Below are positions 44,548 through 53,199 of a DNA stretch of 64,000 bases, one piece after another. Below the pieces are notes generated by a model, which worked only from the letters and a program-made list of their open reading frames with translations, made no database searches and was not told the DNA's origin. The DNA lies in assembly GCA_964535215.1 (NCBI GenBank), contig CAZHST010000003.1:75357-139356 (forward strand). The letters run 5' to 3'. Within the stretch, counting starts at the first letter, position 1. Every line of letters begins with the position of its first letter. The stretch is from JACQHM01 sp964535215 (GTDB lineage: Bacteria > Methylomirabilota > Methylomirabilia > Methylomirabilales > JACQHM01). The position numbers and the translations under genes are program-made.

Positions 44548-46641
44548 CTACTCCTCCCTGCCCTCTTTCTCCCGTTTGGCCTCAGCAATGATCTTTTCCT
44601 GAATGTGGGAAGGGACCTCCTCGTAATGGGAAAACTCCATGGTGTAATCACCCCGATCGGCGGTGAGGGATCGAAGCTGGGGAGCGTACTCCAGCATCTC
44701 GGCCAAGGGGACCAAGGCCTTGACCACCTGGGACTTCCCTCTGGCCTCGATCCCCAGGACCCGCCCCCGCCGCGCGTTCAGATCGCCGATGATATCCCCC
44801 ATGCACTCATCGGGAGCGATCACCTCCACGTGCATGATAGGCTCTAAAAGCCCAGGGTTGGCCTGCATGAAGCCTTTCTTAAAGGCCAGCGATCCGGCGA
44901 TCTGGAAGGCCAGGTCCGATGAATCCACAGGATGATGGGAGCCGTCATAAAGGGTAATCTTCGTATCCACCACAGGATAGCCTGCCAGCACCCCCTCCTC
45001 CATTGCCTTCAGGATGCCTTTCTCTACCGCCGGGATGTACTGCTTGGGGATGACACCGCCGACGATGGCGTTGACAAACTCGTATCCCGCTCCTCGGGGG
45101 AGGGGTTCCAGCTTGATCCAGCAGTCACCGTATTGACCCCTGCCACCCGTCTGCTTCTTATATTTGCCCTGGACCGATGCCTCCCCGTGGATTGTCTCCT
45201 TGTACGGGATCCTGGGGGTCTTCATGGCCACCTCAACCCCGAATTTGCGTTTAAGCCGCTCCACGATAATCTCGAGATGCTGCTTCCCCATCCCCGCAAT
45301 GATGATCTCCTTGGTCTGGGGATCTCGACGGACTTTCAGCGTGGGATCCTCTTCCTGAAGGCGGGAGAGGGCCAGGCTGATCTTCTCCTCGTCCCCCTTC
45401 GCCTTGGGCTCGATGGCGTATTCGATGACCGGGTTTGGAATCGGGAAGGGATCGAACCGGATCGGATGCTTCTCATCGGAGAGGGTATCTCCAGTCCCCG
45501 TTTCCTTGAGCTTCGCCACGGCGCCCAAGTCCCCTGCGGAGATCCCCTCGACAGGGATCTGCTGCTTCCCCCGGAGCGTCACCAGTTGGCTGATTCGCTC
45601 CTTCACCCCCTTGGTGGTGTTCAGCACCACGGAATCCGGGGTGAGAGCCCCAGACCAGACCCGAAAGAGGGAGATCTTCCCGGCATAAGGATCGGCAATG
45701 GTCTTAAAGACCAAGGCCGAGAGGGGCTCGTCCTCCCTGGGAGCCCTCACCACCTGCTCCCCTGTCCTGGGATCGATCCCTTGGACGGCCTCCCGGTCAG
45801 CGGGCGAAGGGAAATAGTCGAGGATGAAATCGAGAAGGGGCTGGATCCCGATGACCTTGATCGCCGATCCGCACAGGACAGGGACCACTTTCCCATTTAA
45901 GGTCCCACGGCGAAGCCCCAAACGAAGCTCCTCCTCCGAGAGGGTCCCGGCCTCAAGGTACCGCTCCAGGAGCTCGTCGTCTGCTTCGGCCACCGCCTCC
46001 AGGAGGGCGGCTCTGGCCCCCTCCACCTCGGCCTGCAAGTCGTCCGGAATCTCAACCTCGGTGAACCTTCCGGAAGCCCCGTCTTGGAACATATAGGCCC
46101 TGTTCTGGACAAGGTCTACCAGCCCTCGGAAAGAGGCCTCGCTTCCAACGGGGATCTGAACAGGAATGGCCGTGGGGCAGAGGTTCTTGCGGATGTCCTC
46201 CAGGGACCGGGTGAAATCCGTCCGCTCGCGATCCAGATGGCTCACAAAGATGAGACGAGGGAGGCGGGAAGCATCGGCGAAGGTCCAGACCTTCTCGGTC
46301 TGGACCTTGATCCCGGACCCCGCGTGCACGACAACCACCGCCGCATCAACTACCCGGAGACAGATCTGGGCATCCGCCAAGAAGATGGAGGCCCCAGGAG
46401 TATCCAGGATGTTGATCTTTCCACCCTTCCACTCGCAAAAGGCCAAGGCGGAGCTGATGGTCGTCTTTCGCTTGATCTCATCCTCATCGAAGTCCGTCGT
46501 GGTCGTCCCCTCCTCGACCTTCCCCAGTCGGTTGACAGCCCCGGCGACATAGAGGATGGCCTCGGTGAGGGAGGTCTTTCCCGCACCGACCTGGGCTACG
46601 ATCCCGACATTTCGGATCCTGGAAACCTCGTACCGCTTCAT
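44548..46641 (-). CDS. EF-G-like translational GTPase with divergent G motifs
   Basis: A 697-residue protein with EF-G domains I-V (domain IV-type GGRGQYGDCWIKLEPLPRG, domain V-type MHVEVIAPDECMGDIIGDLNARRGRV). The G motifs are unusual: G1 is AQVGAGKTS, the switch I RGITI is KTTI, G3 is DTPGA instead of DTPGH, and G4 is SHLD instead of NKxD. It therefore belongs to the EF-G-like (FusA2) paralogues rather than to the canonical translocase, whose gene is expected near rpsL/rpsG outside the window. It lies 47 bases after the second rpoA and may be a ribosome rescue, recycling or regulatory factor. Confidence 0.8.
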   Translation of the reverse strand: MKRYEVSRIRNVGIVAQVGAGKTSLTEAILYVAGAVNRLGKVEEGTTTTDFDEDEIKRKTTISSALAFCEWKGGKINILDTPGASIFLADAQICLRVVDAAVVVVHAGSGIKVQTEKVWTFADASRLPRLIFVSHLDRERTDFTRSLEDIRKNLCPTAIPVQIPVGSEASFRGLVDLVQNRAYMFQDGASGRFTEVEIPDDLQAEVEGARAALLEAVAEADDELLERYLEAGTLSEEELRLGLRRGTLNGKVVPVLCGSAIKVIGIQPLLDFILDYFPSPADREAVQGIDPRTGEQVVRAPREDEPLSALVFKTIADPYAGKISLFRVWSGALTPDSVVLNTTKGVKERISQLVTLRGKQQIPVEGISAGDLGAVAKLKETGTGDTLSDEKHPIRFDPFPIPNPVIEYAIEPKAKGDEEKISLALSRLQEEDPTLKVRRDPQTKEIIIAGMGKQHLEIIVERLKRKFGVEVAMKTPRIPYKETIHGEASVQGKYKKQTGGRGQYGDCWIKLEPLPRGAGYEFVNAIVGGVIPKQYIPAVEKGILKAMEEGVLAGYPVVDTKITLYDGSHHPVDSSDLAFQIAGSLAFKKGFMQANPGLLEPIMHVEVIAPDECMGDIIGDLNARRGRVLGIEARGKSQVVKALVPLAEMLEYAPQLRSLTADRGDYTMEFSHYEEVPSHIQEKIIAEAKREKEGREE

Positions 46642-46688
46642 ACCTGACCTCCCCCTTCGCTGTTGTCCGCTACCTTCCCCCTGAGAGA

Positions 46689-47744
46689 TCAGAGCAACTC
46701 TTTAGCCGGGAAGGCCCCCTCCGCCGTCTGGTCCGTCCTCGTCGTCTCCTCCTTCAGGCTCTGCCAGAAATCCTGAGGAATTTGCATCCCCAGAGAGAGA
46801 CCCATCTCCTTTAGGACCCCCTGCAGCTCTTTCAGGGACTTCCGACCGAAGTTCCGCATCTTGAGAAGGTCGGCTTCCTTCATCTGGACCAGTTCGTAAA
46901 GGAAACGGATCTTCGAGTTCCGAAGGCAATTCGCCGCCCTGACGGAGAGCTCCAGATCCTCCACACTCTTCCGCAACGTGGCGTAGAGCTGCTGGCGGGC
47001 TTCTTTGGCCTCCCGTTCCTCGACCACCTCCGTCTCCTCCTCGACCCCTAAGAAGATTTGGAGCTGGTCGTCCAGGATGGCCGCCGCCTCCCTCACGGCT
47101 TCAGGAGGGCTTACACTGCCATCGGTCCAGATCTCCATGACAAGCCTCTCCCGGTGTAACAGATCGCCGGGTTTTAACGGCTCTACCCTAATGGCCACTT
47201 TCTGAATCGGGGAAAAATTGGAATCAACAAAGATCACGCCGATAGGAGCCCCTTCCCGCTTGTTGCGTTCGGCCGGAATATAGCCCCGGCCTTTTCGGAC
47301 CTCGATCTCCATCTCAAGGGACCCATCCCGATCCAAGGTGGCGATGTAAAGGTCGGGGTTCATCAACTCCACATCCGGATCCGGCTGGATCTTCCCCGCG
47401 AAAACTTTACCCTCCCCAGCAGCTTTGAGGTAGAGGGTCTTGGGGCGATCGGTATGGACCTTGAGACGGAGGGCCTTCACGTTCAACACAATGTCGGTCA
47501 CATCCTCCACCACCCCCCTTAAGGAACAGAACTCATGGGGGGCCCCAACAATCCGGAGGGAGGTGACCGCCGCCCCTTCAATAGAGGACAGAAGGATCCT
47601 CCGCAGGGTGTTACCGATGGTGAGGCCGAGTCCCCGTTCGAAGGGTTGGACGACCAGCCGCCCAAAAGTCTGGGAGAGACTCGGTTGGTCCCAATGGGCA
47701 ATCTTCGGCAGGACGAAGCCTGTGGGAAGGGAGAACGCCACCAT
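46689..47744 (-). CDS. rpoA: RNA polymerase alpha subunit, second copy
   Basis: A complete 351-residue alpha subunit. The N-terminal dimerisation part includes FERGLGLTIGNTLRRILLSSIEGAAV and VRKGRGYIPAERNKREG; the C-terminal domain includes LELSVRAANCLRNSKIRFLYELVQ with the arginine and asparagine that contact DNA and FGRKSLKEL. It differs widely from the copy at 50658 (about half the residues by eye) yet keeps all functional motifs. It follows rpsK on the same strand. ATG 47744 is preferred over an ATG four codons earlier. Confidence 0.9.
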   Translation of the reverse strand: MVAFSLPTGFVLPKIAHWDQPSLSQTFGRLVVQPFERGLGLTIGNTLRRILLSSIEGAAVTSLRIVGAPHEFCSLRGVVEDVTDIVLNVKALRLKVHTDRPKTLYLKAAGEGKVFAGKIQPDPDVELMNPDLYIATLDRDGSLEMEIEVRKGRGYIPAERNKREGAPIGVIFVDSNFSPIQKVAIRVEPLKPGDLLHRERLVMEIWTDGSVSPPEAVREAAAILDDQLQIFLGVEEETEVVEEREAKEARQQLYATLRKSVEDLELSVRAANCLRNSKIRFLYELVQMKEADLLKMRNFGRKSLKELQGVLKEMGLSLGMQIPQDFWQSLKEETTRTDQTAEGAFPAKELL

Positions 47745-47836
47745 CCGACCTCTCATCCTCCAAAAGAGACCTTCGAGTCGTAAGCTGCAAGCCCTTCGGA
47801 GAAGAGGGCTCCAGCTCGACGCTTGCTGCTCGATCT

Positions 47837-48238
47837 CTAGACGCGGCGACGCTTGGGGGGACGGCAGCCGTTATGAGGGATGGGGGTGACGTCCCGGATC
47901 ATGGTAATCTTGAGGCCAGCGGCCTGGAGGGAGCGAATGGCTGCCTCCCGACCAGCCCCTGGCCCCTTCACATACGTCCGCACCTCCCGGACCCCATGGG
48001 CCATGGCCTTCTTGGCAGCCTCCTCAGCCGCCACCTGGGCGGCATAAGGGGTGCTCTTCCGAGAGCCTTTGAACCCAACGCTGCCGGCGCTCGCCCATGT
48101 GACGACGTTCCCTTTGAGGTCCGTAATGGTGATAATGGTGTTGTTAAAGGAAGCCTGGATGTGCGCAACAGCCTCGGTGATGTTCTTGAGCTGTTTTTTG
48201 GTCCCTGCCCGTGCCTTTGGTGATTTTCCCTCAGCCAT
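47837..48238 (-). CDS. rpsK: 30S ribosomal protein S11
   Basis: A 133-residue S11 with GVREVRTYVKGPGAGREAAI, ITMIRDVTPIPHNGCRPPKRRRV and SVGFKGSRKSTPYAAQ. It is the only rpsK in the window; it is missing from its usual place between rpsM and rpsD and instead lies between rplF and the second rpoA. Confidence 0.96.
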   Translation of the reverse strand: MAEGKSPKARAGTKKQLKNITEAVAHIQASFNNTIITITDLKGNVVTWASAGSVGFKGSRKSTPYAAQVAAEEAAKKAMAHGVREVRTYVKGPGAGREAAIRSLQAAGLKITMIRDVTPIPHNGCRPPKRRRV

Positions 48239-48259
48239 CTGCCTCCTCGAGAAGCCGGA

Positions 48260-48802
48260 CTATCCTTTAGCTCCAGTTTTGCCGGGCTTCAAACGGATCA
48301 TCTCCCCGACGTACCGGATCCCCTTGCCCTTATAGGGGTCTGGCTTCCGAAATCCCCTGATGGTCGCCGCCACCTGGCCAACCAGTTGCTTATCAATCCC
48401 AGAGACGACAATGACGTTGGTCCCCTCCACTTTGATGGAGACCCCCGCCGGGATAGGGTAGCGCACAGGATGGGAGTAGCCAAGATGTAACACCAGGGCT
48501 CCCTTGTCAACCTGGGCACGGTAGCCTATCCCAAACAGCTCCAGGCGCTTCTCGAAACCCCTGGTCACGCCTTCAACCGCATTGGCCAGAAGGGTCCTGG
48601 TCAATCCGTGAAGGGCCCGATCTTGCCGGGCATCCGTCGGCCGGACGACCTGGAGGGAGCTGTCCTGGATCTTCACGGTCATGCGGGGGTGAACCTCTAG
48701 GTTCAGGGAACCTTTCGGCCCCCTCACCGAGATCCTCTGCCCTTCGACTCCCACCTCCACCCCTGATGGAAGCGGGATGGGCTTTCTTCCGATCCTCGAC
48801 AT
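48260..48802 (-). CDS. rplF: 50S ribosomal protein L6
   Basis: A 180-residue L6 starting MSRIGRKPIPLPSGV and ending with the family motif FRKPDPYKGKGIRYVGEMIRLKPGKTGAKG. It belongs between rpsH and rplR, but here it lies outside the spc operon, downstream of larA. Confidence 0.96.
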   Translation of the reverse strand: MSRIGRKPIPLPSGVEVGVEGQRISVRGPKGSLNLEVHPRMTVKIQDSSLQVVRPTDARQDRALHGLTRTLLANAVEGVTRGFEKRLELFGIGYRAQVDKGALVLHLGYSHPVRYPIPAGVSIKVEGTNVIVVSGIDKQLVGQVAATIRGFRKPDPYKGKGIRYVGEMIRLKPGKTGAKG

Positions 48803-48822
48803 GGCAATCCCCTAATTGCCCC

Positions 48823-50070
48823 TCACCCGCTCACCGGCACGGTTATCGCACCATCCATCAAGAAAAGAACTTTGGCATCGCCGCCCTTTTTCCTGATCGC
48901 GTCATTTATCGCTGTCTGGACATCGTGGTAAGGCCTGATGAAGATTGATGATAGATCGGAATCGTTTAAGTCGGTCACCCCCCACATCTCAGCCCAGGTA
49001 GCGATCTCGGCCATTTTGGCCGCTTTGTGCCAGCCCAGTTTGAATTCGCTGTTAACCCTGGCCAGGACCTCTTGAGGAGTCTTCACGCTAGACAAGAGCT
49101 CAAAGAAGGCCTTCTCGCCGATACCGGTCCGACACCTAGAAACCATGATGAGAATGCCACCTTCCCTCAAGGCGAGCTTGCCGTTATCGAGCGCCTTCTG
49201 GGACTGGTAGAGGTCAACATCCATCGGGTAGGGAACAATCGAAACAACGATATCGGCCTTTTCTTTAATCCTCACACAGAAAACCTCGCTAGCCTTGCCA
49301 ACGGCCCCATAGAACGAATCGTGGATATGACCAGCCGTAGCACCGTAAATGCGCCTTTTGGCATCAAGCACAGTCTGGATCGAGAATATCTCTTTATCGG
49401 CAACTGCCTTCAAAGCATCGATCATATCTTCGTGCACCGGATTTCCATCAAGGGCCAATGCCTTGGCCCCAGCTTTTAAGGCATGCCTATGATTCTGCTC
49501 AATCGTTTGATATGAGGCAATGCCTGGCAAGAAGGATTTGCGGCCACCAGTATAACCGGCAAAATAGTGAGGTTCAACCGAACCGAGGATGACAATCTTC
49601 TGAGCGGCCATCCCCAACTTATGGATGTACATTTCCGTGCCGCTCCTCGAAGTCCCGATGTAAACCATGTCTTGGGTCTTGCGGCAGTCGTGGACACAGA
49701 TCCGATCCTTGAACTCATCGTAGTACTTACCGAAGATGAACTCGTACTCATCTTCCGTCGGTGCCCGATGGACACCGGTAGCGATGAGGATCGTGATGTT
49801 CTGATTCCTTATCCTGTCATAGATTGTATCAAAGATCTTAGCGGTAGGGGTTGGCCTGGTCCCATCGTTGACGATAAAGAGCACATCCCTGGCATCTTTG
49901 AGGAAATCCCCAAACGATTTTGACTTTATCGGCCGCTCGATGGCCCTGAGCAGGGTCGTAGCCTCATCGCTGACTTTTACCTTATTTGGATAAATAACCT
50001 GCGCCACATTCTTATCGGGCACTTCAACACTGACCTTATCGTCCTTCCCGTAAGGGATAGTTATGGTCAT
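48823..50070 (-). CDS. larA: LarA-family nickel-dependent racemase/epimerase
   Basis: A 415-residue DUF2088/LarA protein. GTRPTP, ATGVHRAPTEDE, SVEPHYFAGYTGGRKSFLPGI and QNHRHAL carry the histidines and the lysine used for catalysis and to hold the nickel-pincer cofactor in lactate racemase. ATG 50070 is chosen because AGGAGGG lies six bases upstream; a TTG two codons earlier is less likely. GC is visibly lower than its neighbours (about 52% in 49321-49380 versus 67% in 50161-50220) and the gene interrupts a ribosomal operon, pointing to transfer. LarB/LarC/LarE for cofactor synthesis are not in the window; the true 2-hydroxyacid substrate is unknown. Confidence 0.85.
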   Translation of the reverse strand: MTITIPYGKDDKVSVEVPDKNVAQVIYPNKVKVSDEATTLLRAIERPIKSKSFGDFLKDARDVLFIVNDGTRPTPTAKIFDTIYDRIRNQNITILIATGVHRAPTEDEYEFIFGKYYDEFKDRICVHDCRKTQDMVYIGTSRSGTEMYIHKLGMAAQKIVILGSVEPHYFAGYTGGRKSFLPGIASYQTIEQNHRHALKAGAKALALDGNPVHEDMIDALKAVADKEIFSIQTVLDAKRRIYGATAGHIHDSFYGAVGKASEVFCVRIKEKADIVVSIVPYPMDVDLYQSQKALDNGKLALREGGILIMVSRCRTGIGEKAFFELLSSVKTPQEVLARVNSEFKLGWHKAAKMAEIATWAEMWGVTDLNDSDLSSIFIRPYHDVQTAINDAIRKKGGDAKVLFLMDGAITVPVSG

Positions 50071-50077
50071 CGCCAAC

Positions 50078-50097
50078 CCTCCTGATCAGTCAGGAGG
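50078..50097 (-). promoter_or_regulatory. Hairpin overlapping the rplQ stop and the larA Shine-Dalgarno
   Basis: On the minus strand CCTCCTGA-CTGA-TCAGGAGG forms a perfect 8-bp stem with a 4-base loop. The 5' arm contains the rplQ TGA stop and the 3' arm contains the larA AGGAGG. Ribosomes finishing rplQ would open it, so larA translation is probably coupled to rplQ. Confidence 0.6.
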
Positions 50098-50602
50098 CAT
50101 CGGAGGCCCCTTCCCTGGCCGGGACCCCCTTCGAGGCTTCCTCCTGGGGGGGCTTCTCACGCCGTTTGAAGCGTCGCCGCCACCGGGAACCCTTCGGCTT
50201 TTTGGCCTCCTCTCCAGCCGTGAGCTTAGCCGCCCCAGTCCCCTCCCTCAACTCGACAAGCTCGATGGCAGCCAAAGGAGCCCCATCCCCCATCCGGTAA
50301 TCGAGCTTGGTGATCCGGGTGTAGCCGCCGTTCCTATCCTTGTAGCGGGTCCCTATGTCATCGAAGAGCTTCTTCAGGACGGCCTCATCCTTAATGACCT
50401 CTGCCGCCTGCCGCCTGGCATGCAGATCCTCTCTCTTGGCCAGGGTGATCATCTCCTCGGCCAGTTTCCGAAGCTCCTTGGCTTTGGCAACGGTGGTGAT
50501 GATCTTCTCGTAGAGGAAAAGGGAGGTCACCAGGTTGCGAAAGAGGGCGTCACGATGAGCCGTGGTCCGACCGAGCTTTCTCCCCGTTTTCCGATGCCGC
50601 AT
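50090..50602 (-). CDS. rplQ: 50S ribosomal protein L17
   Basis: A 170-residue L17 with MRHRKTGRKLGRTTAHRDALFRNLV, IITTVAKAKELRKLAEEMITLAK and DRNGGYTRITKLDYRMGDGAPLAAIELVE. A charged C-terminal extension of about 50 residues (KKPKGSRWRRRFKRREKP) goes beyond the E. coli length. It follows rpoA in the usual order. Confidence 0.95.
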   Translation of the reverse strand: MRHRKTGRKLGRTTAHRDALFRNLVTSLFLYEKIITTVAKAKELRKLAEEMITLAKREDLHARRQAAEVIKDEAVLKKLFDDIGTRYKDRNGGYTRITKLDYRMGDGAPLAAIELVELREGTGAAKLTAGEEAKKPKGSRWRRRFKRREKPPQEEASKGVPAREGASDAS

Positions 50603-50657
50603 AGTCTCTCATCCTCTAAAGGTCCGGCAAAAGGATCTTCTGCAGCCGAGCCCTCGA

Positions 50658-51668
50658 TTACTTGGTCCCCTTCTCAGCCCTTCTCCTCAGGGTCTCTAAA
50701 GGCAATCCTTCCAGTTTCATCCCCAAGCTGAGCCCCATCCCCGAAAGGATCTCCTTGATCTCGTTCAAGGACTTCTTGCCGAAGTTTTTCGTCTTGAGCA
50801 TCTCGGCCTCACTCTTCTGCACCAGCTCATAGATCCACCTGATGTTAGAGTTCTTGAGGCAGTTGGCCGCCCGGACCGAGAGCTCCAGCTCATCAACGGG
50901 ACGCAGGAGTTTCTCCATCAACCGCTCCCGCTCGGCGTCGATGGCTTCCTCCCCCTCCTCCGCTTCCTCCTCGATCCCCAGGAAGACGGTCAGGTGGTCC
51001 TTCAAAATCTTGGCCGCCGAGGCCACGGCATCCTGGGGAAGGATCGAGCCGTCTGTCCAGACCTCCAGGATCAGTTTATTGTAGTCGGTCGCCTGGCCGA
51101 CTCGGGTATCCTCCACCTGGTAGTTCACCTTTGTCACCGGAGAGAACACCGCATCAAGAGGGATGGCATCGGTAGGGATGCCTTCCAACCGGTTCCGCTC
51201 CGCCGGCACATACCCCCGTCCCTTCCGAACCTCCAGTTCCAGCTCAAGCCTCCCTTCCCTCTCCAGCGTTGCAATGTAAAGTTCTGGATTCAGGATCTCC
51301 ACGTCCTGACCGGCGACGATCTGGGCAGCGGTGACAACCCCTTCCCCCGCCGCCTTCAGAGACAGGAGCCTCGGTTGATCCCCGTAGAGCCTCACCCGGA
51401 GCTGCTTCAGGTTCAGGAGGATATCCGTCACATCCTCCCGAACCCCAGGGATGGAGGAAAACTCGTGGGAGACACCGCTGATCCTGACCCAGGTGACCGC
51501 CGCCCCTTCAATGGAGGAGAGGAGAACCCGGCGCAGGGAGTTCCCCAAGGTGATGCCGAAGCCTCGCTCCAGCGGTTCGGCGATGAACTTCCCGTAGGTA
51601 CTGGTAAGGGTCTCCAACTCACACTCCAGCCGTTTGGGCTTCTGGAAACCCTTGAATCGCTGAACCAT
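50658..51668 (-). CDS. rpoA: RNA polymerase alpha subunit, copy in the alpha operon position
   Basis: A 336-residue alpha subunit from ATG 51668 (GGAGG box): LERGFGITLGNSLRRVLLSSIEGAAV, VRKGRGYVPAERNRLEG, and the C-terminal domain LELSVRAANCLKNSNIRWIYELVQ with FGKKSLNEI. It sits between rpsD and rplQ, the normal place. An unrelated open extension to 51794 lies inside rpsD. Confidence 0.95.
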   Translation of the reverse strand: MVQRFKGFQKPKRLECELETLTSTYGKFIAEPLERGFGITLGNSLRRVLLSSIEGAAVTWVRISGVSHEFSSIPGVREDVTDILLNLKQLRVRLYGDQPRLLSLKAAGEGVVTAAQIVAGQDVEILNPELYIATLEREGRLELELEVRKGRGYVPAERNRLEGIPTDAIPLDAVFSPVTKVNYQVEDTRVGQATDYNKLILEVWTDGSILPQDAVASAAKILKDHLTVFLGIEEEAEEGEEAIDAERERLMEKLLRPVDELELSVRAANCLKNSNIRWIYELVQKSEAEMLKTKNFGKKSLNEIKEILSGMGLSLGMKLEGLPLETLRRRAEKGTK

Positions 51669-51690
51669 CAAACAACCTCCGCAAGGTACC

Positions 51691-52317
51691 TCACTTAGAG
51701 TAAAGGGCAACAACGAGTTGCTCGTTGACGGAAACGGGAAGCTCCTCCTTCGAGGGTGGGGCCTTGAAGACCCCCCTGAAGTTCTGCAGGTCAACCTCCA
51801 GCCAGGAAGGGACAGGTCGCTTCTTGGCCGACTCGATGGCCCCGGCGATGGCGACCATCTCCCGACTTCTGGGTCGAACCTCCACGACGCTTCCAGGTTT
51901 CAGGAGGTACGAGGGAATGTTCACCTTTCGGCCGTTCACCAGGAAATGCCCATGGCGGACGAGCTGTCGGGCCTGGGCCTGGGAAGACGCGAAGCCCAAC
52001 CGATAGACAACAGTATCCAGCCGGGACTCCAAGAGCCTAATCAGGTTTTCTCCCGTGATACCCTTCTGACGCTCGGCCATCTCGAAATACTTCCGAAACT
52101 GAACCTCCAGCACCCCATAAATCCTTTTCAGCTTCTGCTTCTCACGAAGCTGGAGCGCGTAGTCGGTCAACTTCACCCGGCGCTGCCCGTGTTCTCCAGG
52201 AGGGTAGTTCCGTCTCTCAATCGCGCACTTAGGGGTGAAACACCGATCGCCTTTCAAGAAGAGCTTCATGCCCTCCCTTCGACAGAGCCGGCAGACCGAT
52301 GCACGATATCTCGCCAC
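51691..52317 (-). CDS. rpsD: 30S ribosomal protein S4
   Basis: A 208-residue S4 with ASVCRLCRREGMKLFLKGDRC (four-cysteine-type N-terminus), SRLDTVVYRLGFASSQAQARQLVRHGHFLVNGRKVNIPSYL and GSVVEVRPRS. It binds 16S rRNA early and is the usual translational repressor of the alpha operon. Confidence 0.96.
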   Translation of the reverse strand: MARYRASVCRLCRREGMKLFLKGDRCFTPKCAIERRNYPPGEHGQRRVKLTDYALQLREKQKLKRIYGVLEVQFRKYFEMAERQKGITGENLIRLLESRLDTVVYRLGFASSQAQARQLVRHGHFLVNGRKVNIPSYLLKPGSVVEVRPRSREMVAIAGAIESAKKRPVPSWLEVDLQNFRGVFKAPPSKEELPVSVNEQLVVALYSK

Positions 52318-52395
52318 GCCTCTTCTCCCCCCTCCAGATTACTGGTCCATGTCCTAAGGTAAAGGCCTTCCCTTTCAGGATTCTGCCGGTGCTCG

Positions 52396-52782
52396 CTACT
52401 CCTTCTCCTTCTTCTTTTTGACACCAACCGTTCGACGGGGCCCCTTCCTGGTCCGGGCGTTGGTCCTGGTCCGCTGGCCCCTAACGGGAAGACCGCGTCG
52501 ATGCCGAAGGCCCCGGTAGCAGCCGATGTCCATCAAGCGCCGGATGTTCATGGCAACCTCACGCCGCAAATCTCCCTCCACCTGATACTTACCCTCCAAG
52601 GCCCGGCGGAGCCTGGTGACCTCCTCCTCCGAGAGATCTTTGACCCGAACATCTGGACTGACCCCAGCCTCGGCCAGGATCCTCTGGGAAAGGGACCGAC
52701 CGATCCCATAGATGTAGGTGAGGGCAATCTCTACCCTTTTCTCCCGCGGCAGATCGACCCCCGCGATCCGTGCCACCTTCAC
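52396..52782 (-). CDS. rpsM: 30S ribosomal protein S13
   Basis: A 128-residue S13: ARIAGVDLPREKRVEIALTYIYGIG, then RGLRHRRGLPVRGQRTRTNARTRKGP. It contacts the A-site finger of the 50S subunit. rpsK, which should follow, is replaced by a 78-base gap before rpsD. Confidence 0.96.
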   Translation of the reverse strand: MKVARIAGVDLPREKRVEIALTYIYGIGRSLSQRILAEAGVSPDVRVKDLSEEEVTRLRRALEGKYQVEGDLRREVAMNIRRLMDIGCYRGLRHRRGLPVRGQRTRTNARTRKGPRRTVGVKKKKEKE

Positions 52783-52797
52783 CCTCCTCTGTTGAAC

Positions 52798-52911
52798 TCA
52801 TCCCTGGCGCTGTTTATGACGCGGGTTTGCACAGACGATCCTTAAGACCCCTGCACGACGGATGATCTTGCACTTCTCACAAATCGGCTTGATAGATGAA
52901 CGAACCTTCAT
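52798..52911 (-). CDS. rpmJ: 50S ribosomal protein L36
   Basis: A 37-residue protein encoded on the minus strand: MKVRSSIKPICEKCKIIRR, followed by CANPRHKQRQG and a TGA. The C-x2-C ... C-x4-H zinc pattern is the standard L36 form. It lies between infA and rpsM. Confidence 0.95.
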   Translation of the reverse strand: MKVRSSIKPICEKCKIIRRAGVLRIVCANPRHKQRQG

Positions 52912-52932
52912 GACCACCCCGCTCACCGATGG

Positions 52933-53196
52933 CTATTTTCGGTAGATGATCCTCCCCCTGGTCAGATCGTAAGGGGAAAGCTCAACAAGCACCCGATCCC
53001 CGGGGAGGATCCGGATGAAATTCATCCGCATCTTGCCAGAGATATGGGCAAGAACCCTGTGGCCGTTATCCAGCTCTACCCGGAACATGGCGTTGGGAAG
53101 GGGCTCAACGACCGTCCCCTCAACCTCAATCGCCTCCTCCTTCCGAATCCCACCCTTCTCCCTCGTCTTGGGCGCTGGACCTTTCACCTTCCGCAT
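52933..53196 (-). CDS. infA: Translation initiation factor IF-1
   Basis: An OB-fold protein whose core EEAIEVEGTVVEPLPNAMFRV, NGHRVLAHISGKMRMNFIRI and LSPYDLTRGRIIYRK is canonical. An N-terminal basic extension of about 17 residues makes it 87 residues rather than about 72; GTG codons nearer the core are not well placed, so ATG 53196 is used. Confidence 0.93.
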   Translation of the reverse strand: MRKVKGPAPKTREKGGIRKEEAIEVEGTVVEPLPNAMFRVELDNGHRVLAHISGKMRMNFIRILPGDRVLVELSPYDLTRGRIIYRK

Positions 53197-53199
53197 CCG

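Noticed and set aside
48823..50070. larA as a lactate racemase operon
   Set aside because: No larB, larC, larE or lactate utilisation genes are nearby, so only the family can be stated.
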